Source of the DNA: Zhengitettix transpicula
Lineage: Eukaryota; Arthropoda; Insecta; Orthoptera; Tetrigidae
DNA length: 64,000 nucleotides
Direction of reading: 5' to 3'
Assembly: GCA_037074705.1 (NCBI GenBank)
Contig: CM073590.1
Span: 219,572,746-219,636,745, forward strand
The notes under the pieces were generated by a model. That model was given only the letters and a program-made list of their open reading frames with translations, was not told where the DNA came from and did no database searches. Shown here piece by piece: positions 1-11,189 of the stretch; positions within the stretch are counted from its first letter, which is position 1, and each line of letters opens with the position of its first letter. A program made the position numbers and the translations under genes.

Positions 1-145
1 AGTAGAAATATTACAATTTTTTAATCGTCATATAAATGGAATATATTACGAGATGAATAAAGGAGATGAAATTGTGATTGAAAATATATTTAAGTATTTT
101 GAGTTAGTATTTTCATAGTAATAATTTTATTATTTTATATCTTAT

Positions 146-304
146 AGCATATGAAAGAGATTTGAAAGGGGGCATGCGGAAGGATATAGGAAGGTAGCCA
201 AGGGTTAGCTAGGGCCCACCGGCAATTCGCCTAAAAGTGAAAAACCTGCATCATGTAGGTCGGGCATTTGGTACTTGTCCCGCGCCCTTCAGATGGCGGG
301 AGAG
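146..304 (-). mobile_element. R1 retroposon, older fragment split by a newer R1 copy
   Basis: This fragment matches the 3' half of R1: GGAAGGTAGCCAAGGGTTA, then ACCTGCATCATGTAGGTCGG, then the CGCCCTTC block. The poly(A) end is missing at the left. It stops at ATGGCGGGAGAG, where a full R1 copy interrupts it. The same 12-mer returns at 846-857 after that copy, so this is the host of a nested insertion. It has several small deletions relative to other copies, consistent with greater age. Confidence 0.75.
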
Positions 305-845
305 TTTTTTTTTTTAGGGCAACAGGCTACATGAGGGTGATCCACATTGGGCAACTCCCCTTTAATAGCATAGGAAGGGATTAGAAAGGGGGGATGCGGA
401 AGGGTAGAGGAAGGTAGCCAAGGGTTACTAGGGCCCCCAGGCTATGGTTTAAGGATCCTACCCGGCATTCGCCTAAAGAAATGCAGGGAAAACACTAGAA
501 AAACCTGCATCGGGTAGGTCGGGCTTTGGGTACTTGTCCCACGCCCTTCCGATAGCGGGAGAGGAGTTTGCTGTGGGGACGCAGCATTCCCTTCTCCGTG
601 CCTCGACCAGTTTAGGAGGCAGCTGGCCGACTATTCCAATAGGAATAGCGGACAACTCTTGCCGTATGCCCAAGGTCTGCGACCCCGGAACATACACCTC
701 TCAAAACAGACCGAGGTGCCTCGGCATGTGGGAACCTTAGTTCAAAAAAACCAGAGAGATGTGAGAGCATCCCCAAAGGTAACCCCCGCCAGAGCTCTCT
801 GGGAAGGTTCACCTGCGAGAAATCCTCTCGCAGGCTTCCCTTTTC
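305..845 (-). mobile_element. R1 retroposon, full-length copy
   Basis: This is a near-complete R1 copy of about 540 bp. Read on the minus strand it starts with a terminal hairpin (CCTGCGAGAG...CTCTCGCAGG, 808-831) and ends with GTAGCCTGTTGCCCT plus a poly(A) tail, seen here as the T-run 305-315. ATGGCGGGAGAG flanks it on both sides (293-304 and 846-857) and is a target-site duplication. An A-tail, TSD and no LTR indicate a short non-LTR element or SINE. I see no convincing pol III A/B boxes and no reverse transcriptase. Both strands carry short open frames repeated in other copies, but they follow repeat identity and are not evidence of a protein. Confidence 0.85.
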
Positions 846-1202
846 ATGGCGGGAGAGTTTTGGCTATATTTCTTAATATTAATTTCACGTTGAGTTCCAC
901 CTAGTAGTCTATAGCTGGTACTAATAACTATTATTAGTCCGCTATAAAATGAGATGTGAACAACGTTTCTAAGTATATTTGTTTTACTCATCTTCAAGGT
1001 ATCTTGATAAGAGTGTAATGAAATTACTAACACTACTTTATTTGGTTGAGATATTCATATAAAACAAATTTGGAAGGATACTGTAAACTCCTAATTTTTT
1101 ATGACATTCCTCGCCCCCCATTTTCCCCTTTTTTTCCCATTGTCGTTGCTCCCTTATTGTTACGCTAACACTTCGGCTCTCCCATTGTCGTTGCTTTTCG
1201 TC

Positions 1203-1345
1203 GCTTTTCAGTGTTGTCAACTGACAAGTGCAGTTGTGTTTCTCTAGGTTCTTCTTAGCACCTGACGAAAGGAACAAGGATCCCAGAAACGTTGTGTGGT
1301 GTTTATATTACCTTTTTGTCTGAATTGGCTATCTTTCTTATTCAC
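1203..1345 (+). repeat. Dispersed repeat fragment with hammerhead-like core
   Basis: This stretch is shared, inverted, with 21387-21565. The common part runs from CAACTGACAAGTGCAGTTGT through the CCTGACGAAAGG block to CTGAATTGGCTATCTTTC. It contains CTGACGA (1262-1268), a short GGA/TCC stem and GAAAC (1286-1290), in the order of a hammerhead ribozyme core. Penelope-like retroelements are known to carry such motifs, but no reverse transcriptase or GIY-YIG frame is visible here. Just upstream CCCATTGTCGTTGCT occurs twice about 45 bp apart. Confidence 0.5.
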
Positions 1346-1599
1346 CAAATTTTTTATCTTCAATATTTCTTCGAAATATAAATTGAAAAGAATATGTAAA
1401 CCAGATTTGGGTTTAATTGATCAATCCAAAGGGCTGTAGATGTTTTCAATGTTTGGAAAAATATTACAAGTTAATCCTAATCTACAATTGCTAAAGAATA
1501 GTGAAAGAGACTGATCACATCTACTTACGAAAATAAATTTCAGATGTCTTAAAGAAACCTAAGCCTGGTTTTGATAAAATTCTGCGGGATTCGTTGCGT

Positions 1600-1856
1600 C
1601 CCCATTTTTATTATGAATGTTATGGAGTGACTGAAGTAATACCTGTTGGAAAAAAAATCAGCTTAGCGTAACGGTTAACTAATCGGACCATTATTATCTA
1701 GGATCAAGCAACAATTAAGACGATTTTTTTTATTAATTCACTAGATTTCCTAGAATTTTTCACATGCAACTATTAAAGCTGTCTAGAATTTACTAATCAT
1801 TACATTTAATTAATAAACACATGAAAAATTTACACATAAACGAAAATAACAACCAC
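1600..1856. repeat. R3 dispersed repeat, copy 1
   Basis: This matches 31545-31816 along most of its length: GAATGTTATGGAGTGACTGA, then GTAACGGTTA, then TTTTTTATTAATTC, TTTCACATGCA, AATTTACTAAT and CATAAACGAAAATAA. TAGCGTAACGG at 1664-1674 fits a pol III A box, but no good B box follows, so a tRNA-derived SINE origin is only possible. No coding content is visible and the ends are approximate. Confidence 0.55.
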
Positions 1857-3942
1857 AAATTAAGAAAAATATCAGATATAAAATATCTCAATAACTCGTT
1901 CAATATTAAAAGATACTGAGAGGTCTCTGTCTATTTTCTAATACATTTGTATGAATGTATATAAATATTAATTAATGGATAATTAAGGAGAATATATAAT
2001 TACTCATTGAGATACAACTGATATGTCTCATATATATTTTACAGTCAAAGCTATTTGGTTATAATAGACTACAGTATCTATCTAGGTTTGTAGTTGAATT
2101 TACTTTGTTTACATATTTATAATTGTTAGTTACAACAGCAACGGGCATCTGTTCATCATGATGAAAGGTTGAACACCTTCTCGTGTTTTGTAAGTTTAAC
2201 TTTTACCATCCGTAGGCTGTATGCATGTCACATATTCCGCATAGAGACAGCGGAAGGAAAATGTTCATCGCCCGTCGTGCAAAACTATATGAAAAGTGTT
2301 CGCTTTACATATCAATGCCTCGTGTTTTATCGCCTGTCTCTTGATGTGAATGAAAAGGCACTTCCCAGTTGCATTTTTCCCCTGAAGATGAATGAATTTG
2401 TAGAGCAGGCGTTTCTCACACTTGGCACAGGCCCTCTGGGACCGCTAGCCTCTGATGGATTTAGGCTCCACCGCAAACAATTCCTGACTCCTTGACAACC
2501 AGGTTTATCTTCGTGATGGATTGTTTCCCCAGATAGTCTCAACACTTCCTTCGAGAAGGAAGCGATGTTTTCCTTGCTCGAAATATGGAAAAAAAGGAAA
2601 AAGTATTCTATTGTTCACAGCTCGCTTTTACGACTGCCAAGGGAAGGACTAACTTGAATTCCCTAAACAAAACATGAAGTTGAGAAAGCCTCAAAGAATT
2701 GCTCGGCGAGTATATTCATACATTTAAGTGATGCGGAAATAATATTAAAAATTTTATTAACATATTGCTGAACTCAAAAGTTTCGGGGTACGTAACGAAC
2801 AAAAAAATGTAGATTCTGAAACTTTTATTGTCAACTGAAAATATAGTTAAAAGACGCCTACAAAATCTCACTTTACATGTGGATCCTGATCATAAAGAAG
2901 AAAAACTGGCCTTGATGTTTCTCAACTGTGTAGAGACATACAGTAAAAATATTATTCTTTATCCCTAACATATTTAAGTTATGAAAGACCGTCGAGGAAG
3001 AACTCTGTTAAAAACTATCCGAGGTATCCTGGAGAAATAAACTAAATTTAGTTTATTCAAGAGAGTCGAATAGATATCTGACTTTTTGTCTTCTTTAGTA
3101 TTTTACTGTTTGAAATAACTTCATTTCTGTACACATAATTTGTTATATTATGGGAAATGTAAAGCAACTATTATTTTTACCAAATTAAGATAATCGGAAG
3201 TAAATTAATTGAAGGTCTACAATTCAATAAGGTTGTAAAATTTGAGTAGACAGTATACAGTACTTCCAACAAACTTTATTTTATATTTATACTGTATTTT
3301 TAATTATATACTTACAAAGAAACGTAATTAATTAATGAACAAGATTTTGGAACTTGCATTGTTGGCGGAATAAACATAAGATTTGTGTACCGTAATATGG
3401 GGTTATAATGCTTGCTTTCTGTGAAACATGGCCTGTATGTGAAAGTGTTAAACAACAATCGTGTAAGAACCCGTTTTTTCGCCCAGCAAAACGGTAATGT
3501 AAAGTAAAGAATTTATTATTTGTAAACCTACATGTAAATGATATTTATCGTCAGATTTCAGATTTCACTGATTGTTAAAATTAAGAATTTCTCATTTTGT
3601 AAATTTATAATTGAGTACGTAACATTCTTTATTGGAAGCCCGATAGTCGGTCGTGAGATCAAGCCGTGGCAAATTTTACCAACGTGTAAAATAACTTCAA
3701 TGGCGATAATAATTTGTTGGAATAAATTAACTTTGTTTTATATTATAAACTCTGTTTTCATTTCAAATTTAGTTTTAATTTTCTTATATAAAAGCTCAAT
3801 TATTATATTTTGGCCCCTCAACGTGGGGCAAATTAACTTGAAATTTAATTGTAATTGTAAATGGAATTATGACATTTTGACGCTTCAACGTGGGCTTATT
3901 TAATTTTCTTATTTTAATTGTCATTTAATAGTAAATACTACC

Positions 3943-3946
<4 letters not shown>
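1857..3946. other. AT-rich non-coding stretch, nothing assigned
   Basis: I recognise no repeat or gene here. A somewhat GC-richer patch at about 2390-2570 (AGGCGTTTCTCACACTTGG and following bases) resembles a hAT-type terminal repeat, but I found no matching second end. The open frames at 2169-2495 and 3538-3903 have no recognisable motif and an amino acid make-up expected of AT-rich DNA. Confidence 0.4.

Positions 3947-3978
<32 letters not shown>
3947..3978. repeat. (AT)n microsatellite
   Basis: An almost pure AT dinucleotide run. Confidence 0.9.
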
Positions 3979-3981
<3 letters not shown>

Positions 3982-5074
3982 TGTGTTGTGTCTATAAAAT
4001 TATTTCAACCATAACAATACAATCGCTGTATTTACCTAAATAAAAGAAACCAGCACTCATTTATAGACAAGAGCAAACTGAACATATTTGCTTACTTCAC
4101 TATAACACATTACATAGTAATTTAATAGGACAATACCCATTCTTTACTAATGTCATCACTACGAAAACCAGTATTGCTTTATATATAATTTAACTGATGA
4201 ATTTCTTAATTACTGTAAAGAGTATTGAATTTTCATCTTATTGAAAGACTTCAATGTCAGTTTCAATTGCAAAACGTTGGTGATGACAATTATTACCGCA
4301 TTACACATTTATATAGGTTAAGATTTTAAATGCATAAATAGTTTTATCGACAATCTTAGGTTTTCTTCCTTGTTTTTTGCTTGTGAAGTCAACATTTAGA
4401 CGTCATGTATGTGTAATATATTTTGGTTTACAGGACCAAGAGTTGACGCAAATGTTGGACGGAATTAAGCTTAGAATAGTAAAAGCTAATGTCTGTAGGC
4501 CACGACCAGTTCGATGTTACGAAAGTCTGTGTGATTGAATTATTTTGTTATTTTTCGTAAACAACTATATTTTTACAAATTGAATCGGTGAATATAATAA
4601 ACCAACAATGGTAGAAGAAATATAAAATATTTCATAAGTTTTGTAAATGATTGTTTATATATGTGTAGATTTAATTTGTTGTTGTGTATATGTTTTATTG
4701 TTGACTATGGGGAAATATCCCAAATATTCTGACAAAATTAAAAGTTAAATTCTATTGAATTGGATTAAAAAGTTTCTGCTTTATAAAAACGAATTGATTG
4801 AAACCATTGGCTTAAAAATATAAAGATGTTTGAAGGGAATAAATGTAGCATAGCCGAAGACGATCCGTGATTACCAAAGTTGGCCAATGTTTAAAGATGA
4901 TATAATTTGTATGTAAACGTATAAAGAAAATGAATATTCTAGGTAACAGTGGAACATCATAAATTGATAGATACCAAATTTTCGGGGTTTAATTAATGGG
5001 TACGTCAAAAACTGATATAATTTCGTTTAGACCTAAGATAAATAATATGCGATGATTGTCGGTAATTTCGCCGC
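3979..5074. other. AT-rich non-coding stretch, nothing assigned
   Basis: There is no open frame of note, no repeat shared with the rest of the window and no RNA gene that I can see, up to the target-site duplication of the next R1 copy. Confidence 0.4.
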
Positions 5075-5085
5075 ATTTAGCACTT

Positions 5086-5592
5086 TTTTTTTTTTAGGGC
5101 AACAGGCTACATGAGGGTAATCCACTTAGGGCAACTCCCCTTTAATAGCATAGGAAGGGATTTGAAAGGGGGGATGCGGAAGGGTAGAGGAAGGTAGCCA
5201 AGGGTTAACTAGGGCCCCCGGGCTATATTTTAAGGATCCTACCCGGCATTCGCCTAAAGGAATGCAGGGAAAACCTTAGAAAAACCTGCATCGGGTAGGT
5301 CGGGCATTGGGTACTTGTCCCACGCCCTTCCGATAGCGGGAGAGGAGTTTGCTGTGGGGACGCAGCATTCCCTTCTCCGTGCCTCGACCAGTTTAGGAGG
5401 CAGCTGGCCGACTATTCCAATGGGAATAGCGAACAACTCTTACCGTATGCCCAAGGTCTGCGACCCCGGAACATACACCTCTCAAAACAGGCCGAGGTGC
5501 CTCGGCATGTGGGAACCTTAGTTCAAAAGCGGAGAGGAAAAGGCATACCCAAAGGTAGCCCCTTCGTATCTCTCCTAAAAGGTTCTCACCTA
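5086..5592 (-). mobile_element. R1 retroposon, full-length copy with clear TSD
   Basis: This is a near-complete R1 copy of about 507 bp. Its poly(A) is the T-run at 5084-5095. ATTTAGCACTT flanks it at 5075-5085 and 5593-5603, an 11-bp target-site duplication, so the element is bounded precisely. Its 5' end (minus strand, AACCTTTTAGGAGAGATACG) matches the copy at 59818-60319 and differs from the 305-845 copy, so there are at least two 5' subfamilies. The internal hairpins CTATTCC/GGAATAG (5413-5430) and GCCGAGG/CCTCGGC (5490-5505) are preserved. Confidence 0.88.
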
Positions 5593-5603
5593 ATTTAGCA
5601 CTT

Positions 5604-6419
5604 AAAATTTACCTCATTTAAATGCAAATTAATTTATTTACCACGTGAAGAAGTAAACACAACAGTGAGATGGATCTGTTTTTATGTGTGACATGAAATC
5701 TAAATTAATTAATTACTGAATTGTAGGGAATATAACGAGCAGACCCGAAGGCGATTTGTGTTGGTGGATATTTACCGATTATATCATCAGTAGGGAGACG
5801 TATAGAGAAAATGAATATCCCAGGCAAAAGACATGATAGTTAATAAAGTTAAATTCAATAATAGAAATATGTATACTTTGATGGAACCTGTAATGTATTT
5901 TTACTATTTACTGTATTTTATTAAAATAAACATAAAGTAAAGATAACTGTAAATTTCCTCACATAGTTTGTACTAGTACTGTCAACAGATTTGGTAAAAT
6001 AATTGAAGTCAGAAAGTGTTAAAAACTATATCAGACACAATGTTCCAATCACCGATCGGTATATTCATTCTATGTGTCTATTTTCATCCCTCCTTGGATC
6101 AAATTTCCTTCGGTAGTTAAACAGAAGTTAAATTTTTAATCGACGGATTATGTCACTGAGAAAATTCTAAGCTATTTTATTTTATTGCTTTCATTGTAAT
6201 ACAAATGATGTAAATAATTCTTTAAAGTAATGATTCGTATATTTGTGGCAGTTTGCACGGTTTTAACTTTACAAATTCTAGAAATCGCAAATGTACGCTT
6301 CACATTACATTCGGAACTGCGTATTAGGCCACGGTTGACGAATGAGTTTCCAGTGTTTCAATGAGATGTGTCACATAAAAAACCACAAGCAATCAGTGGT
6401 TTTGTCATCTTTAAACAAA
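5604..6419. other. AT-rich non-coding stretch, nothing assigned
   Basis: No gene or repeat recognised. Confidence 0.35.
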
Positions 6420-6800
6420 GGGAACGCATTTAAAATATTGACGTCCTGTGGCCGTTTGAAACAAACCGACATATCTCCCATCCTCGCCGCAGTCGCATAA
6501 AGAAGCCTCTTCCTTTTTTAATGGCAGGAAAATCAAAGCGAGGTGTAATTGAGCTTTTGTAAATCCAGAGATAATGGATTCTATTTAATTTTTGGTGTTT
6601 TTTTACGGCACTTTTGCGGTTCGAGGAATTGTCGTAACGCTAATGGAATTAAAGCTCTTTCTTTCCGGCGGTGATGGCGGGGCTATTAGCTTTCCGAGGG
6701 AGAGTGGACGCTGGACTACCTAATGGACCGACACTAACGCCTCCCGACGATGGTCCAATGTGCCACGTGCGACACACGTGCTCCCCGTATCAACCGCTAC
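6420..6800. other. GC-richer island, candidate conserved regulatory DNA
   Basis: This island stands out from its AT-rich surroundings and has no match elsewhere in the window. It contains GTAATTGAGC, GATAATGGATT and CGCTAATGG, which are homeodomain- or GATA-like words, and E-box-like CACGTG cores near 6764 and 6775. The 61-residue open frame at 6671-6856 has no recognisable domain and no splice context I trust. It could be a conserved non-coding element or a decayed repeat. Confidence 0.25.
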
Positions 6801-6916
6801 GATTTACATACGACCATTTTAGTATTAAAGTTCTTTATATATTCCAACGACGTTAGGCTGAATACGTCGACTTTTAGACACTAAACATCTCCATATATAA
6901 TTTGTACTTTTAAACA

Positions 6917-6920
<4 letters not shown>

Positions 6921-6952
<32 letters not shown>
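6921..6952. repeat. (AT)n microsatellite
   Basis: A pure AT dinucleotide run. Confidence 0.9.
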
Positions 6953-6956
<4 letters not shown>

Positions 6957-7309
6957 CGTCACCAAAGACGGCCATGTAATAAATAAAATTTCAATAGACT
7001 TCCTTATTTATAGTAATTTAAATTATATATAAAATATGTCATTTTTGTAAATAAAAGCAATAAGATATATTGTAATAAACACATAATATAGGCTTTTTTA
7101 ATTAAAAATGAATTAAATTTACAAACAAAAGATTTTTATTTATGGCTATAACTCAAACAATTACAAATTTATAATATTGAAATTCTCAGGGTCTCCACTG
7201 GGTTTGATAATGGACAAATCAATAATATTTATAATCTTATCCTCAACAAATTACTATTAAAAGAAACGAAGTTTACTCGTCAATTAAACTAGAACATTTA
7301 AAATGAGAC

Positions 7310-7965
7310 CAAATTTAAAAGTGAAAATATTGACTCTGATTAACAATCAAAAAGAAGAGAACGAAATCTGACGGCTATCTTTCAATTACGTTTACATAAT
7401 TAATTGTTTCGTAAATTGTTACTCACGTCTGCCCAGCATTCCATCGTACCTTTATTTTCGAGAACACTATTTTGGGCTTTACACTGCTTCTAAACTCACA
7501 GATTCTAAATCAAAATTTTTATATGTCGTCAGGAACTCGGATGATCCTCCTTTCGTCATCTGTCGGTTGACCGCTCGCCTTAGTTGAATACTGCGATTTG
7601 TCAATTTGGTAGTCTTTATTGTTCCGGACTTAAACCGAAACTTTTGCTATTTCCAGCCGGCTATGGACACAAAAACTGCTTTTTGTTAACAGGTTTCGAC
7701 GTTATACTTTTATGAATGTTCTACTTTGTCCTGCTAATTTCCAACCCGGTTGAATTCTCCTTCCAAAACTGTTATACCTCTACGAGGTCTTTCCGTGAAC
7801 CGTCTCTCAACAAATCTCCCTACGAACTCCTCAATATCTGAATGCAAACTGTCCTCTCGTCTCGCAATTTGAGCGCGCATACGCCATTTTGACGGACCTT
7901 CCGACAAAGGAACTGAGCCGGCTTTTCTATTGTTGTTTCAAAGGCTCCTGCCGCTACAAAGGATT
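7310..7965 (-). repeat. R5 dispersed repeat, copy 1 (possible LTR or leader of an old retroelement)
   Basis: Read on the minus strand this resembles 46420-47020. Shared blocks in the same order are a CTACCAAATTG / CTACCAATTTG word, TTTAGAATCTGTGAGT with a following TAGAA.CAGTG, a CCCAAAATA...GTG..CTCGAAAA block, CTGGGC.G.CGTGAGTA, and a GTAAAC...AAAGATA..GTCAGAT...GTTCT block. The copies are clearly diverged. A purine-rich non-coding sequence of about 0.6 kb could be a solo LTR or a retroelement leader, but I see no TG...CA ends with a duplication that would prove it. Confidence 0.4.
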
Positions 7966-8154
7966 TCTCAAACAATTTATATTTTTAATTTTACAATTAA
8001 TTCGTAATTAATTGGCATTACAATATAATATTAATTATTTGTGTCAATAGTATAGCGACAAAGTCTTAAATATGTACACTATATTTTTCCAAATAATAAG
8101 TCACGCATTTGAAAATATTTTATATTACTGAGCACAACTAGATTAGAATTCATA

Positions 8155-9345
8155 CCAGGCGTATAGTTTAAATCTGCTGTTTGCTAATATTTGGCGTAAA
8201 TGATTATATTTAGCTATCATGTACCCGGAATTCCTTTTTTATAAAGAGTTTGTTATATGTCAACAATAGTCACTGCATATCATCAACAATTTCATACAAC
8301 ATACTTGTTTCCTTTTCCAATAATGTCTAAATTTTTCCAAAAATAAGGAATATGTCGGAAGATCAGCTTTTCTGCTTCAATTTGAAGTATTCGGCTGCCC
8401 AAACGCATAAACTGCTTGTGGACACCTTTGGCGACAGCGCGTTATCGAAAACAAATTGCAGAGATTGGTTTCGTCGGTTCAAAGACAAATTTTGTCCTGA
8501 GCGACTAGAAGCGTGAAAATCTGCCCAGGAATTTTGAGGGCCATCAATTACAGGGTATTTTGGATGAAAAAAATTTCATAGCGAGCAATTGGGAGTTACT
8601 CAACCAGTTATTTCCATGCGCTACGTTACATGGGAAAGGTTCAAAGGATCAGAAAATGAGGACCGCATGAATTGAACGATAGGAAGATGGGGAGACGCCG
8701 AAACACATGGGAAATCTTACTCGACAGACAAAATAGAAAGTCCTGCATCGAATTTTTAAAAAGTGGATATATTTCAAGAATCCTAAACGCAAGAAATCGT
8801 GAATTGATCCGGGCCATCAACATCGTCCACAAGACCAAATCGCTTCGGACAGAAGACGGTTCTGTGAGTTTGGTGGAATCAGCAGAGTGTCGTCTGTCAA
8901 TGCCCACCGCTACCACGTACAACTGATCAAATTCCACCATGCTCTGTGCGAAAAAGACCGGATTATCGGCAAAGACATGACAAGATCAATTTACTCCACA
9001 AAAATGCACCATCGCACACATCAAAAATGGTCCGAAACTACTTGGAGGCACTCAACTACCGCATGCCGCTTATTCACCAGACCTAGCCTCTTCCGACTAC
9101 CACCTGTTATCTTCGATGGTCCCCGCGCTCGCTTAGCAGCACTTAGATCTTTACGAAGACGTCAAAAAATGACTTAATGAGTGGTTTTTCTCAAAAGCGT
9201 GAAATCCACAAATTTCCCGATAGTTGGAAAAAATGCGTAGGAGGCAAGGGTCGGTATTTTGAATATTTTTTTTTTTTGCTTTCTATGAAAATGAAAATGT
9301 GTTTTTCTGACTAAAAGCATAGTGGATTTAAGGTTATACACCTCG
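8155..9345 (+). mobile_element. Mariner-family DNA transposon, complete but inactivated
   Basis: The element is 1191 bp. The left end CCAGGCGTATAGTTTAAATC is the reverse complement, with a few changes, of the right end (on the minus strand CGAGGTGTATAACCTTAAAT). TA dinucleotides flank it at 8153-8154 and 9346-9347, the duplication made by Tc1/mariner insertion. Inside is a broken transposase frame at 8352-9265. The length agrees with the usual 1.2-1.3 kb of mariner elements. Confidence 0.88.
8352..9265 (+). pseudogene. Mariner transposase pseudogene
   Basis: The protein would have cut and pasted the element through its terminal repeats in the nucleus. The ATG at 8352 opens a readable N-terminal helix-turn-helix part, with SAAQTHKLL and CRDWFRRFKD typical of the mariner DNA-binding domain, up to a stop near 8514. 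Further on, in changing frames, are KWIYFKNPKRKKS (8761-8799, followed by a stop where the family has Trp), LLHKNAPSHT (8991-9020) and YSPDLASSDYHL (9071-9106). Mariner uses a D,D34D catalytic triad. The first Asp is lost in a small deletion just before 8761, the second is Lys in LLHKN, and the third survives in SDYHL. The NPKRKKS word suggests the cecropia-type branch, from memory of the family. Stops, frameshifts and lost catalytic residues make it non-functional. Confidence 0.9.
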
Positions 9346-9347
9346 TA

Positions 9348-10779
9348 TAATAATTGTAAATATAATTCTAGAGTTTCAACTGGGGCTTATATTTGGAATA
9401 ATAACGTCTAAACGATAAGCTCCGCCAAACCAATAATTATATTTAGAACAAATTTAGCGGGAAATGCATTGCTGCCTAACAACAAATTAATTGTTTACAA
9501 CGATAACTTCTACGATGTTTCAAATTTTATGACATTAATATTTTGAAGTTTTGCGTAATAGCATATTATTGTCACAACTTAGTCCAAAATATTATTAACT
9601 ATATATTACAAAGTAAAACTCAAAGACTAACCAGAAAGGTTTAGTATTATCACTGATTATCTTTTATATATAAACTGCATATCGAGACATCGATAGATAG
9701 GTACAACTGTACGAACAGTAGCAGAAGTTGATATATCAAGGGTATCCTCCGTTTCATAAGTAATTATGCAACCATACGAATTAATTTTCCGTTGTACAAA
9801 AGGATTTATGTAATTAATTATTATTTAAATTATTTTAATTAATCACAATAATTTCCACATGTTAATGGGAAGGTATAACTAAAAACATAACCAATTTGCT
9901 GTTATAATAATGAAAAATGCGTGTGTCAAAACGTTTATGCTTCCAATCATCCGAGAAGATGTCTCAAGTTTAAAAAACATCTATATCATTCCAGGGCGCC
10001 GTTAATAAATTTTGATATTTCATTTAATTAAATTATTAAGGAACGTAATTATTTGATAATACATATAGAAAAGATATATTTTCTTTACTTAATAATATGT
10101 AAATAAAATTACAAGGAAAAATCGTGAAACTCATTCAAATTTGGGTTTCACTCAGAAATTGATTTATCTAACTCCACTTTAAATCGACTTAATTTTCGAT
10201 ACAGTGAATATTTCTTTTAAAAAAAGATATGATTTATATTTATGACATTCAAATATACACAGATAACTTGAAACAATTATAATTATCTTCCAGGACAACG
10301 CTCTCAATTAAATTTATAAAGTAAAACATATTATTATTTAATAATATGATTTATATTAGGTATGCTAATTAATAGATTGTCCTTACGTCTGTAACTTGAA
10401 ATGTGGCGCTATTAACACATTTTAGTAAAAAAAATGGGTTTATTGAAAAAAATTGTCAAGTGGTGTCGTAGTAGAGAAAAAGTTGCAAATCCTTGTATTG
10501 CAGGATTGCATAACATACATTTGAAAAATTTCTATACACGTACTATACATGTCTATATATTAGACTGACGTCTTATTTATTTGTTTACACTTTTCATTAT
10601 AAGTACAATCTTGCAAATAAAAATAATAATAATTTGCTGGTAACCAATAAGATATTAAATTAAACCAAATATCTGTACCCATAAAACTAATTCAACATTA
10701 CTTCTCTATTTAATTCCATATAAAATATTTACCACATTTATCAAGTTTCTAATCGTAGTTTGAACTCGAGGTGAGATTC
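9348..10779. other. AT-rich non-coding stretch, nothing assigned
   Basis: No gene, repeat copy or RNA gene recognised. Confidence 0.35.
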
Positions 10780-11160
10780 AAGAGTGTAGCGATTTTTCTC
10801 TCTCTAGAAGTGTCCAGAAGCACGACATGCGGGCGTTAGAAATGTGAGACGTCCCTAATCACATACACGCACGCTGTTTGAGCTACTTTTACTTTGGTGG
10901 GGTTCGTAGCGAATGAAAAGCAGACGGCTCATCCGCATTCACGACGTCGCTCTCTAAGTGGCAGTTTTTTCGGCGCCACTGGCGGCCATTAGGAAGGGCG
11001 CAGGTGCGTCATGATCGCCACGTCCACAGCCTCGGGTCTCTAATTAGCACAAAAAACCTCACGCCGGTGATGTACGTGCCTATTAGATCCGCAAACAAAA
11101 TGTCTCATCTCTCGCACCCTCAGGAAATGGCCAGCAAGAAACCTCAAAGAACATCCAACA
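10780..11160. other. GC-richer island, candidate conserved regulatory DNA or old exon
   Basis: A compact GC-rich block in AT-rich DNA with no second copy in the window. It includes GGCGCCACTGGCGGCCATTA and TCTAATTAGCAC. A 60-residue open frame at 11004-11186 crosses it but shows no family motif. I cannot tell a conserved non-coding element from a decayed exon by eye. Confidence 0.25.
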
Positions 11161-11189
11161 TTCAACTCACAGAGATTCAACGTTAAAAA

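Noticed and set aside
305..845. R1 as an rRNA- or snRNA-derived sequence
   Set aside because: Its hairpins and GC content suggested a structural RNA, but I see no match to 5S, 7SL, U-RNA or rRNA core sequences.
2400..2470. hAT-type terminal repeat (AGGCGTTTCTCACACTTGG)
   Set aside because: No matching inverted end, 8-bp duplication or transposase was found within reach.
2169..2495. 108-codon open frame
   Set aside because: No recognisable domain, no repeat or splice support, and an overlapping frame on the other strand is just as open.
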